A stretch of 64,000 nt of DNA from Paragemmobacter ruber (lineage in GTDB: Bacteria; Pseudomonadota; Alphaproteobacteria; Rhodobacterales; Rhodobacteraceae): contig NZ_JAAATW010000002.1 of NCBI RefSeq assembly GCF_009908315.1, positions 744,001-808,000 of the forward strand, written 5' to 3'. Below the pieces are notes generated by a model. It searched no databases, was not told where the DNA came from, and was given only the letters and a program-made list of their open reading frames with translations. Below are positions 43,009 through 51,548 of the stretch, in pieces. The translations under genes were made by a program, and so were the position numbers. Each line of letters begins with the position of its first letter. Position 1 is the first letter of the stretch.

Positions 43009-43386
43009 GGGGAAAGAAGGGGACGTTCCGTCCTCTCTTGGCCTGCGGCCAATTCACCCCTGGAGGATATTTGGGCAACGGGGAAGGCGGCAGGGTAAGG
43101 GCCTGCGGGCGCTGGGTTTATTCCTTTGCTTGCCGGTTCGTGGGGGGTTCCTGGGGGGGCCGTTTCGCGTGCCGCGACGCGTGCAGCAGAGGGTGCAGGC
43201 GCGCGATGGGGCAAGTGGGCGTTAACCATTTGGCGGGCGGGCGGGTCGGGGCGGATGTCCGGGGGTGGTTCGGGCATCTGGACTTAAGCGGCCCTGTTTT
43301 CTGGCCCTAAGCCGGGGGTGGGGGCGGGGGTAGAAGGAAGCGGAGAGCGCCCGCCGTGGCGCAGTGGATTGGACGGGAGAGACCCC
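42990..43386. other. 397-bp region between tauR and xsc
   Basis: No gene seen. It holds a degenerate dispersed element (GAGGATATTTGGGCAACGGGGAAG near 43063), GCGTGCAGCA (43179), TTAACCATT (43222) and the TauR-type repeats (43278-43309). It therefore carries an xsc promoter independent of tauR. Confidence 0.7.
43278..43309 (+). promoter_or_regulatory. TauR-type direct repeat upstream of xsc
   Basis: CTGGACTTA (43278) and CTGGCCCTA (43301) are 23 bp apart start to start, identical in sequence and spacing to the pair before tpa. It lies 77 bp before the xsc ATG. Co-activation of xsc and the genes behind it by TauR is inferred. Confidence 0.72.
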
Positions 43387-45162
43387 ATGCGGATGACGAC
43401 GGAAGAGGCCTTTGTGAAGGTGCTGCAGATGCATGGCATCGACAATGCCTTCGGGATCATCGGGTCGGCCTTCATGCCGATCTCGGATCTGTTCCCGCGG
43501 GCGGGGATCACCTTCTGGGACTGCGCGCATGAAGGATCGGGGGGCATGATGGCCGACGGGTTCACCCGCGCCAGTGGCCGGATGTGCATGATGATCGCGC
43601 AGAACGGGCCGGGCATCACGAATTTCGTGACGGCGGTGAAGACGGCCTATTGGAACCATACGCCGCTGCTGCTGGTGACGCCGCAGGCGGCGAACAAGAC
43701 CATCGGGATGGGCGGGTTCCAGGAAGTGGAGCAGATGGCGCTGTTCAAGGACATGGTCTGCTATCAGGAAGAGGTGCGCGATCCGTCGCGGGTGGCGGAG
43801 GTGTTGAACCGGGTCATCCTGAACGCGCGTCGCCATTCGGCGCCGGCGCAGATCAACATGCCGCGGGATTATTTCACGCAGGTGATTGATGTGGATCTGC
43901 CCGCGGTGGTGGAGTTCGAGCGGCCCGCGGGCGGCGAGGCGGCGATGGCGGAGGCGGCGGCGCTGCTGTCATCCGCGAAGTTCCCGGTGATCCTGAACGG
44001 GGCGGGGGTGGTGATCGGGGGGGCGATCCCGGCGTCGATGGCGCTGGCGGAGCGGTTGTCGGCCCCGGTCTGCGTGGGGTATCAGCACAATGATGCCTTT
44101 CCGGGGAGCCATCCGCTGTTTGCGGGGCCTTTGGGGTATAATGGCAGCAAGGCCGGGATGGAGCTGATCTCCAAGGCTGATGTGGTGCTGGCGCTGGGGA
44201 CGCGGCTGAACCCGTTCTCCACCCTTCCGGGCTATGGGCTGGACTATTGGCCCAAGGAGGCCAAGATCATCCAGGTGGATATCAACCCCGCGCGGATCGG
44301 GCTGACGAAGCGGGTCACGGTGGGCATCGTGGGGGATGCCAAGAAGGTGGCGGAGGGGATTTTGGCGCGGCTGTCGGCGAGGGCCGGGGAGGCGGGGCGG
44401 CAGGCGCGGCTGGACCTGATCGCCACGACCAAGAGCCGCTGGGCGCAGCAATTGGCCAGCATGGACCATGAGGAGGACGATCCAGGCACGACCTGGAATG
44501 AGCGGGCACGGGCGGCCAAGCCCGACTGGATGAGCCCGCGCATGGCCTGGCGCGCGATCCAGTCGGCGCTGCCGAAGGAGGCGATCATTTCGTCCGATAT
44601 CGGGAACAACTGCGCGATCGGCAATGCCTATCCGACCTTTGAGGCAGGGCGGAAATATCTGGCGCCCGGCCTTTTCGGGCCTTGCGGCTATGGCCTGCCG
44701 TCGATTGTCGGCGCGAAGATCGCCTGCCCGGATGTGCCGGTGGTGGGGTTCGCAGGCGACGGGGCGTTTGGCATCGCGGTGACGGAACTGACGGCCATCG
44801 GGCGGCCGGAATGGCCTGCGGTGACGATGGTGGTGTTCCGCAATTACCAATGGGGCGCGGAGAAGCGGAATTCGACCCTATGGTATGACGACAATTTCGT
44901 GGGCACCGAGCTGGATATGCAGGTGAGCTATGCCGGGATCGCGCGGGCCTGCGGGTTGCAGGGCGTGCAGGCCCGGACAATGGAGGAGTTGCGGGACGCG
45001 CTGGCCAAGGCGGTTGAGGATCAGATGACCCACGGCAAGACCACGCTGATCGAGGCGCTGATCAATCAGGAACTGGGCGAGCCGTTCCGGCGCGATGCGA
45101 TGAAGAAGCCGGTCGCGGTGGCGGGGATCACACGCGCGGATATGCGCCCGCAGGCCGTTTGA
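43387..45162 (+). CDS. xsc: Sulfoacetaldehyde acetyltransferase
   Basis: Thiamine-diphosphate enzyme (591 residues) cleaving sulfoacetaldehyde with phosphate into acetyl phosphate and sulfite. It has the three-domain acetolactate-synthase-like layout with the ThDP motif GDGAFGIAVTELTAIGRPEWPAVTMVVFRN near 456-485. The length fits known Xsc proteins. The ATG at 43387 has GGGAGAG upstream; an ATG two codons later is possible. The stop shares its last base with the next start. Confidence 0.93.
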   Translation: MRMTTEEAFVKVLQMHGIDNAFGIIGSAFMPISDLFPRAGITFWDCAHEGSGGMMADGFTRASGRMCMMIAQNGPGITNFVTAVKTAYWNHTPLLLVTPQAANKTIGMGGFQEVEQMALFKDMVCYQEEVRDPSRVAEVLNRVILNARRHSAPAQINMPRDYFTQVIDVDLPAVVEFERPAGGEAAMAEAAALLSSAKFPVILNGAGVVIGGAIPASMALAERLSAPVCVGYQHNDAFPGSHPLFAGPLGYNGSKAGMELISKADVVLALGTRLNPFSTLPGYGLDYWPKEAKIIQVDINPARIGLTKRVTVGIVGDAKKVAEGILARLSARAGEAGRQARLDLIATTKSRWAQQLASMDHEEDDPGTTWNERARAAKPDWMSPRMAWRAIQSALPKEAIISSDIGNNCAIGNAYPTFEAGRKYLAPGLFGPCGYGLPSIVGAKIACPDVPVVGFAGDGAFGIAVTELTAIGRPEWPAVTMVVFRNYQWGAEKRNSTLWYDDNFVGTELDMQVSYAGIARACGLQGVQARTMEELRDALAKAVEDQMTHGKTTLIEALINQELGEPFRRDAMKKPVAVAGITRADMRPQAV

Positions 45163-45902
45163 TGCCCTTTGATCTGTCCCTTGTGGGGACAGTCTGGATG
45201 GGGGTGGCGGTGCTGGTTGCCGCCTTCATCCGGGGCTATTCGGGCTTTGGCTATTCGGCCATGGTGATTGCCGCGTCGTCGCTGGTGATGAACCCGCTTC
45301 ATATGGTGGCGGTGGTGGTGATCCTTGAGACCGCGATGAGCGTGCAGGCGGCGCGGGGTGTGTCGGCGGATGTGGATTGGCGGCGGGTGGGGCTGTTGCT
45401 GGCGGGGGCGGCGGTGGGCTTGCCGCTGGGCCTGTGGGCGCTGACCGGGATATCGGAGGATGCGGCGCGGGCGGTGATATCGGCCTATGTGTTGGGCATG
45501 TGTCTGGTGCTGTGGGCAGGCTGGCGGATGGCGCGCGAGGCGGGTGGCGGGGCCACGCTGGCGGCAGGGCTGGTGAGCGGCCTTGCAAATGCGCCGGGGA
45601 TGGGGGGGCTGCCGGTGGCGGCCTTCTTTGCCGCGCAGCCGATGCGGGCGGCGGTGTTCCGGGCGACGCTGATTGCCTATTTTCCCCTGTTGGACCTGTA
45701 TTCGGCGCCGCTGTACTGGTGGGCGGGGCTGGTGACGTGGGACACGCTTTGGGCGTCGCTGATTGCGCTGCCTTTGACGTTCCTGGGCAATTGGCTGGGA
45801 AGTCGGCATTTCCTGAACACCGATCCGCAGGATTTCCGCCGCTTTGCCATCCTTCTGTTGGCGGGGCTGGCGGGGATGGGGTTGGTGAAGGCGGTGATGT
45901 GA
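45162..45902 (+). CDS. TSUP family permease, probable sulfite exporter
   Basis: Membrane protein of 246 residues with about eight helices, TauE/SafE (TSUP) family. Two half-repeats are visible; the first has AAFIRGYSGFGYSAMVIAASSLVM (near 21-44) and the second LVSGLANAPGMGGLPVAAFF (near 138-157). Its position between xsc and ackA suggests export of sulfite released by Xsc, or of its oxidation product; comparable genes in taurine clusters are called tauE or tauZ. The ATG at 45162 overlaps the xsc stop. Confidence 0.82.
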   Translation: MPFDLSLVGTVWMGVAVLVAAFIRGYSGFGYSAMVIAASSLVMNPLHMVAVVVILETAMSVQAARGVSADVDWRRVGLLLAGAAVGLPLGLWALTGISEDAARAVISAYVLGMCLVLWAGWRMAREAGGGATLAAGLVSGLANAPGMGGLPVAAFFAAQPMRAAVFRATLIAYFPLLDLYSAPLYWWAGLVTWDTLWASLIALPLTFLGNWLGSRHFLNTDPQDFRRFAILLLAGLAGMGLVKAVM

Positions 45903-47053
45903 TGGCGGTGCTGGTCGTCAATGCGGGGTCTTCGTCGCTGAAGGTGGCGGTGTTTGACGAGGGTTTGCGCGAGGTGCTGGCGGGCCGGGTGACCGAGATC
46001 GGCGGGGCAGCGCGGGTGGAGATCGGGCCGTTGCAGGGGGCGCGGGTGGTGCCTGACCATGCCGCCGCGCTGGCGCTGTGCTTTGAGGGGATGGAGGAGG
46101 CGGGGATTGCCGTGGCATCGCTGCGGGCGGCGGCGCATCGGGTGGTGCATGGGGGGGCGGGGCTGGTGGCGCCCTGCCGGGTGACGGAGGGCGTTGTCGC
46201 GGCGGTGGAGGCCTGCGTGCCGCTGGCGCCCCTGCACAATCCGGCCAACCTGACGGGGATCCGGGCGGTGGCCGCGCTGGTGCCGGACCTGCCGCAATAT
46301 GCGAGTTTCGACACGGCCTTTCATGGCAGCGTGCCGGAGGTGGCGGCGCGCTATGCGATCCCGGCGGAGGCTGAGGCGCTGGGCCTGCGGCGGTATGGGT
46401 TTCACGGGATCAGTTACGCGTCAGTTGTTCGAAAAGTGCAAGAAATGGCATCTGGATCGGTGCCTGAGCGGATGCTTGTGTTCCATTTGGGAAACGGTGC
46501 ATCGGCCTGTGGGATCGTTCAGGGGCGGTCGGTGGCGACGACGATGGGCTATTCGCCGCTGGATGGGCTGACCATGGGGACGCGAGCGGGGGCGATTGAT
46601 GGCAATGCTGTTCTGAGACTGGCCGAGGTGCATGGCATCGACGGCGCGGCGCGCATCCTGAACCGCGAGAGCGGGCTTTTGGGGCTGGGCGGGGCGTCGG
46701 ACATGCGCGCGCTGCAGCGGGCGGGGACAGAGGCGGCGCGGTTTGCGGTGGCGCATTTCTGCTATTGGGCGGTGCGGCATGGCGGATCGCTTGCGGCGGC
46801 GATGGGCGGGGTGGATGCGGTCTGCTTTACCGGCGGGATCGGTGAGAATGACGCAAGGGTGCGTGCGGAAATCCTGCGGGGACTTGGCTTTCTGGGGGTA
46901 GGGTTCGACGAGGCGGCGAATATGGCCGGGGCGGGGGTGCTGCATCCGGCAGGGGCGGATGTCGCTGTCTGGATAGTCGCGGCAGAGGAAGAGCGGCAGA
47001 TTGCGATGGAGGCCATGCAGGTGATGGCGTCCGAGCGGATGGGGAAGGCGTGA
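45902..47053 (+). CDS. ackA: Acetate kinase
   Basis: Enzyme of 383 residues making acetate and ATP from acetyl phosphate. It has LVVNAGSSSLK at the N-terminus, the phosphate-binding FHLGNGASAC near 199-208, and FTGGIGEND near 313. Next to xsc it would use the acetyl phosphate from sulfoacetaldehyde. In many taurine degraders a phosphotransacetylase (pta) stands here instead; no pta is in the window. Start and stop overlap both neighbours. Confidence 0.93.
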   Translation: MAVLVVNAGSSSLKVAVFDEGLREVLAGRVTEIGGAARVEIGPLQGARVVPDHAAALALCFEGMEEAGIAVASLRAAAHRVVHGGAGLVAPCRVTEGVVAAVEACVPLAPLHNPANLTGIRAVAALVPDLPQYASFDTAFHGSVPEVAARYAIPAEAEALGLRRYGFHGISYASVVRKVQEMASGSVPERMLVFHLGNGASACGIVQGRSVATTMGYSPLDGLTMGTRAGAIDGNAVLRLAEVHGIDGAARILNRESGLLGLGGASDMRALQRAGTEAARFAVAHFCYWAVRHGGSLAAAMGGVDAVCFTGGIGENDARVRAEILRGLGFLGVGFDEAANMAGAGVLHPAGADVAVWIVAAEEERQIAMEAMQVMASERMGKA

Positions 47054-49824
47054 TGGGACAGCCGAAGGTCGAGACATCGCCGAAGGTGTCGGATGAGGTG
47101 CGCAAGACCACCTGCTACATGTGCGCCTGCCGCTGCGGGATCAATGTGCATCTGACGAGCGGGAAGGTCACCTATATCGAGGGCAACCGTGACCATCCGG
47201 TGAACAAGGGGGTGCTGTGCGCCAAGGGGGCGAGCGGCATCATGCAGGTGACGGCGCCGAGCCGGTTGCGCGCGCCCTTGCGGCGGGTGGGGCCGCGGGG
47301 ATCGGGGGCGTTCGAGGAGATTTCCTGGGACGAGGCGCTGGCGACGGCGGTGGCGTGGTTGAAGCCGCTGCGGGAGGAGGCGCCCGAGAAGCTGGCCTTC
47401 TTCACGGGGCGGGATCAATCGCAGTCCTTCACGGGATGGTGGGCGCAGCAATTCGGCACGCCCAATTATGCCGCGCATGGGGGGTTCTGTTCCGTCAACA
47501 TGGCGGCGGCGGGGACTTACACGATTGGCGGGGCGTTCTGGGAGTTCGGGCAGCCGGATTGGGCGCATACGAAGCTTTTCGTGCTGTTTGGCGTGGCGGA
47601 GGATCATGACAGCAACCCGATCAAGATCGGGATCGGCAAGCTGAAGGCGCGGGGGGCGAAGGTCGTGGGCGTGAACCCGGTGCGGACCGGGTATAATGCG
47701 GTGGCCGACGAATGGGTGGGGATCACGCCGGGGACGGATGGGTTGTTGATCCTGTCCTTGATCCATTGCCTGCTGGAGGCGGGGAAGATTGATCTGGATT
47801 ACCTCGCCCGCTGGACCAATGCGCCCTTGCTGGTGAATGCGGCGGAAGGGCCGGAGAAGGGGCTGATCCTCAAGAATGCGGAAAGCCAGCCCTTTGTCAT
47901 CGACAAGCGGACGGGGATGCCCGCGCCGTGGGACGGGGCGGGGGTGCAGCCGGATCTGGGGGCGGTGTGGCAGGGGCATCGGACGGTGTTCCAGCATATG
48001 GCCGAGCGCTATCTGAGCGCGGATTATGCGCCGGAGGCGGTGGCGGATCGCTGTGGCGTGCCTGCGGGGCGCATCCGGGCGCTGGCGGCGGAACTGGCGC
48101 GGGTGGCCTTTGACGAGGCCTTTGAACTCCCCGTGGCGTGGACGGATTTCCGGGGGGACCGGCATGAGAGCATGACCGGGCGGCCGGTGAGTTTCCATGC
48201 GATGCGGGGGATTTCGGCCCATTCAAACGGGTTCCAGACCGCGCGCGCGCTGCATCTGTTGCAGATCCTGTTGGGAACGGTGGAGGTGCCGGGGGGCTAT
48301 CGGCTGAAGCCGCCTTACCCAAAGCCCGTGGAGGCGCATCCCACGCCGCATTTCGTGGCGGCGCCGGGCAAGCCCCTGAGCGGGCCTCACCTCGGCTATG
48401 TGCGGGGGCCGGAGAACCTGGCGATCAAGGAGGACGGGACGCCCTGGCGGATCGACAAGGGGTTCACCTGGGAGAACCCGTTCTCGGCGCATGGGTTGAT
48501 GCATATGGTCATCCCCAATGCCCATGCGGGCGATCCCTACAAGGTGGATACGCTGTTTCTGTACATGGCGAACATGTCGTGGAATTCGTCGATGAATTCG
48601 GCCCGCGTCATGGAGATGCTGACGGACAAGGATGCGAGCGGGGAGTATGTCATCCCACGCATCATCTATTCTGATGCCTATGCGTCCGAGATGGTGGCCT
48701 ATGCCGATCTGATCCTACCGGATACGACCTATCTGGAGCGGTATGATTGCATCAGCCTGCTGGACCGCCCGATATCCGAGCCGGATGCGGCGGGCGATGC
48801 GATCCGCTGGCCGGTGGTGGAGGCGGATCGCGATGTGCGGGGGTTCCAGTCGGTGCTGCTGGATCTTGGGGTCAGGTTGGGCCTGCCGGGGATTACGAAC
48901 CCGGATGGAACGGCGAAGTTCAAGGATTACGCCGATTACATGGTGAACCATATCCGGCGGCCCGGTGTGGGGCCGCTGATCGGGTTCCGGGGCGTGGATG
49001 GGCAGGCCGAGGGGCGGGGTGATCCGAACCCCGACCAGCTTGCGCGCTATATCGAGAATGGCGGGTTCTATCAGGCGCATGTGCCGGACGGCGCGGCCTA
49101 TATGAAGCCCTGGAACATGGCCTATCAGGAGTGGGCGGTGGCGACGTCCTTCTACGAGACGCCGCAACCCTATCTGTTTTCCATCTGGTCCGAGCCGATG
49201 CGGAAGTTCCAGCTGGCCGCCGAGGGGCATGGCTTCCTGCAACCGCCCGACCATCTGCGCGCGCGGTTGAAGGTCGCGATGGACCCTCTGCCGGTCTGGT
49301 ATCCGCCCTTTGGGGAGGCGGCGGCGGAGGGCTATCCGGTGCATGCGATCACGCAGCGGCCGATGGCGATGTATCACAGCTGGGGGTCGCAGAATGCCTG
49401 GCTGCGGCAGATCCACGGGAAGAACTATCTCTACCTGCCGACGAAGATCTGGGAGGCGGAGGGGTTTGCGGAAGGCGATTATGCGCGGGTGACATCCCCC
49501 ACGGGCGAGATCGTGGTGCCTGTGGCGCATATGGCGGCGCTGAACCCCGATACGGTCTGGACCTGGAACGCGATCGGCAAGCGGCGGGGGGCCTGGGCGC
49601 TGGATGCGGGCGCGCCGGAGGCCAATCAGGGGTTTTTGCTGAACCATCTGATTTCGGAGCTGCTGCCGGGCGAGGGACGGGTGTCGAATTCAGATCCCGT
49701 GACCGGGCAGGCGGCGTGGTTCGACCTGCGGGTGCGGGTGGAGCGGGTCGGGCCGCAGGAGCGGGCGGAGCCCGCTTTTGAGGTGCTGCCGCGTGTGGTG
49801 CCGAAGGGGAGGGCGCGGGTGTGA
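47053..49824 (+). CDS. soeA: Sulfite dehydrogenase SoeA, molybdopterin subunit
   Basis: Molybdopterin oxidoreductase of the DMSO-reductase superfamily (923 residues). The 4Fe-4S site is C21-x2-C24-x3-C28-x27-C56. C146 in HGGFCSVNM is the likely molybdenum ligand. No twin-arginine signal is present, so the protein is cytoplasmic. This, the soeABC order, and the placement behind xsc point to the cytoplasmic sulfite-oxidising enzyme SoeABC first shown in Allochromatium and known in taurine-degrading roseobacters. Formate dehydrogenase or polysulfide reductase would be the alternatives. The ATG at 47053 overlaps the ackA stop. Confidence 0.85.
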   Translation: MGQPKVETSPKVSDEVRKTTCYMCACRCGINVHLTSGKVTYIEGNRDHPVNKGVLCAKGASGIMQVTAPSRLRAPLRRVGPRGSGAFEEISWDEALATAVAWLKPLREEAPEKLAFFTGRDQSQSFTGWWAQQFGTPNYAAHGGFCSVNMAAAGTYTIGGAFWEFGQPDWAHTKLFVLFGVAEDHDSNPIKIGIGKLKARGAKVVGVNPVRTGYNAVADEWVGITPGTDGLLILSLIHCLLEAGKIDLDYLARWTNAPLLVNAAEGPEKGLILKNAESQPFVIDKRTGMPAPWDGAGVQPDLGAVWQGHRTVFQHMAERYLSADYAPEAVADRCGVPAGRIRALAAELARVAFDEAFELPVAWTDFRGDRHESMTGRPVSFHAMRGISAHSNGFQTARALHLLQILLGTVEVPGGYRLKPPYPKPVEAHPTPHFVAAPGKPLSGPHLGYVRGPENLAIKEDGTPWRIDKGFTWENPFSAHGLMHMVIPNAHAGDPYKVDTLFLYMANMSWNSSMNSARVMEMLTDKDASGEYVIPRIIYSDAYASEMVAYADLILPDTTYLERYDCISLLDRPISEPDAAGDAIRWPVVEADRDVRGFQSVLLDLGVRLGLPGITNPDGTAKFKDYADYMVNHIRRPGVGPLIGFRGVDGQAEGRGDPNPDQLARYIENGGFYQAHVPDGAAYMKPWNMAYQEWAVATSFYETPQPYLFSIWSEPMRKFQLAAEGHGFLQPPDHLRARLKVAMDPLPVWYPPFGEAAAEGYPVHAITQRPMAMYHSWGSQNAWLRQIHGKNYLYLPTKIWEAEGFAEGDYARVTSPTGEIVVPVAHMAALNPDTVWTWNAIGKRRGAWALDAGAPEANQGFLLNHLISELLPGEGRVSNSDPVTGQAAWFDLRVRVERVGPQERAEPAFEVLPRVVPKGRARV

Positions 49825-49836
49825 GGGGGGAAAGAC

Positions 49837-49856
49837 AAAATTCTTCGAAGAATTTT
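49837..49856. repeat. Perfect 20-bp palindrome in the soeA-soeB gap
   Basis: AAAATTCTTC followed directly by its reverse complement. It is AT-rich in a very GC-rich setting and is followed one base later by a second palindrome. As RNA it gives a hairpin with no natural loop, ending in UUUU, which resembles an intrinsic terminator. Confidence 0.85.
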
Positions 49857-49857
49857 G

Positions 49858-49879
49858 CAAATCTTTTCGAAAAGATTTG
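49858..49879. repeat. Perfect 22-bp palindrome ahead of soeB
   Basis: CAAATCTTTTC followed by its reverse complement. Its right end (GATTTGGAGG) runs into the soeB ribosome site, so folding of this stem could limit ribosome access. Confidence 0.85.
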
Positions 49880-49891
49880 GAGGGGCCTGCG

Positions 49892-50629
49892 ATGACCGGG
49901 TTGCCGGAGCGGACGGAGAAGAAGCTGGGTCTGGTCATCGACCTGGATACTTGTGTCGGCTGTCATGCCTGCGTCACGGCCTGCAAGGGGTGGAATGACC
50001 AGGGCTATGGCGCGCCCCTGTCGGATCAGAACCCTTACGGCGCCGATCCTTCGGGAACCTTCCTCAACCGCGTGCACAGCTATGCGGTGCAACCCACGGA
50101 CACTGCGGCACAAATCATCAACTTTCCGCGGTCCTGCCTGCATTGCGAGGATGCCCCTTGCGTGACCGTCTGCCCGACGGGGGCAAGCTACAAGCGGGCC
50201 GAGGATGGGATCGTTCTGGTGAACGAGGCGGCCTGCATCGGCTGTGGCCTTTGTGCCTGGGCCTGCCCTTACGGCGCGCGGGAGCTGGATCAGGCGGCGG
50301 GGGTGATGAAGAAATGCACGCTCTGCGTGGATCGCATCTATAACGAGGCGTTGCCGGAGGCGGACCGCGAACCCGCCTGCGTGCGCACCTGCCCCACGGG
50401 GGCGCGGCATTTCGGGGATTTTGCCGACCCCGAGAGCAAGGTCAGCCGGTTGACGGCAGAGCGAGAGGGGTTCGCGCTGATGCCCGAGATGGGAACGCGG
50501 CCCGTGAACCGCTATCTGCCGCCGCGCAAGAAGGACCGGCCGGAGGAGGCATCGCTGCTGGCGCCGCTCCTTGATATCAAGGCCACGGGGCTGGCGGGGT
50601 GGCTGGACCGGGTTCTGGGGAAGATCTGA
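49892..50629 (+). CDS. soeB: Sulfite dehydrogenase SoeB, iron-sulfur subunit
   Basis: Electron-transfer subunit (245 residues) with four ferredoxin-type cysteine groups: C21-x2-C-x2-C-x3-C (CVGCHACVTACK), CLHCEDAPCVTVCP, CIGCGLCAWACP, and CTLC with ACVRTCP. These carry four 4Fe-4S clusters from SoeA to the membrane. The ATG at 49892 follows TTGGAGGGG. It abuts soeC (stop 50629, start 50630). Confidence 0.87.
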   Translation: MTGLPERTEKKLGLVIDLDTCVGCHACVTACKGWNDQGYGAPLSDQNPYGADPSGTFLNRVHSYAVQPTDTAAQIINFPRSCLHCEDAPCVTVCPTGASYKRAEDGIVLVNEAACIGCGLCAWACPYGARELDQAAGVMKKCTLCVDRIYNEALPEADREPACVRTCPTGARHFGDFADPESKVSRLTAEREGFALMPEMGTRPVNRYLPPRKKDRPEEASLLAPLLDIKATGLAGWLDRVLGKI

Positions 50630-51496
50630 ATGAATCCTGCGCCTTCCGTGATTGTCTTCACCGTCCTGTCGGGGATGGGCTTTGGGTTTCTGGCGCTGCT
50701 CGGCCTGACTGGCGTTTCGGGGACGGTGGCGTTCTTTCTGTGGGGCTTGGGCTATGGGCTGGCGGTGGCGGGGCTGGTGGCATCGGCCTTTCACTTGGGC
50801 AATCCGCAGCGGGCGCTGCTGGCGTTCACGCAGTGGCGGACGAGCTGGCTGTCGCGGGAGGCCTGGGCTTCGGTGATCACGCTGGGGCTGTTTGCGCCGC
50901 AGGCGCTGTCGGATTGGCTTGGCCTTGGGCTGGGGCGGGGGTTCGGCGTGGCGGGGGCGGTGATGGCCGGGGTGACGGTGTTCTGCACGGCGATGATCTA
51001 TGCCCAGATCCGGGCGGTGCCGCGCTGGCATCACTGGACGGTGCCGCCCGTCTTTCTGGCCTATGCGGTGGCGGGGGGATTGGTGCTGTCGGGCGTCAGC
51101 GTGCTGGCCCTGCCGATGCTGTGCGTGCTGGGGGTGACGCTGGCGCTGCACTGGCATTTCGGGGCGCGGGCCTTTGCGCGGGCGGGCGCGACGATGGAAA
51201 GCGCGACAGGCCTTGGCCGGGTGGGGGCGGTATCGGTGTTCGAGCAGCCGCATACGGGGGGGAACTACCTGCTGCGCGAGATGATCCATGTGGTGGGGCG
51301 CAGGCATGCCGAACGGGTGCGGATGATCGCCATGGTGTTTTCGGTGTTGCTGCCATCGCTGGCGCTGGCCTGGCTGTCGGGCGGGGTGGCGGTGGTCGTG
51401 GCGGCGGCGACGTATCTGATCGGGGCCTTGGCGCAGCGCTGGCTGTTCTTTGCCGAGGCCGAGCATGTGGTGGGGCTGTATTACGGGCGGCGCTAG
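50630..51496 (+). CDS. soeC: Sulfite dehydrogenase SoeC, membrane anchor
   Basis: Integral membrane protein of 288 residues with about eight helices, DmsC/NrfD-like anchor family, expected to pass electrons to quinone. Conserved features are ASAFHLGNPQRALLAFTQWRTSWLSREAW (near 47-75) and GGNYLLREMIHVVGRRHA. It is the third gene of soeABC. Confidence 0.86.
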   Translation: MNPAPSVIVFTVLSGMGFGFLALLGLTGVSGTVAFFLWGLGYGLAVAGLVASAFHLGNPQRALLAFTQWRTSWLSREAWASVITLGLFAPQALSDWLGLGLGRGFGVAGAVMAGVTVFCTAMIYAQIRAVPRWHHWTVPPVFLAYAVAGGLVLSGVSVLALPMLCVLGVTLALHWHFGARAFARAGATMESATGLGRVGAVSVFEQPHTGGNYLLREMIHVVGRRHAERVRMIAMVFSVLLPSLALAWLSGGVAVVVAAATYLIGALAQRWLFFAEAEHVVGLYYGRR

Positions 51497-51548
51497 GGGT
51501 GGCTGGGGGCAGTCTTCGCGCTAGGTGGCGGGCGGGAGGCTGCGCCGC

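Noticed and set aside
49349-51466. 705-codon minus-strand frame opposite soeA, soeB and soeC
   Set aside because: Shadow; the soe genes show complete cysteine motifs on the plus strand.
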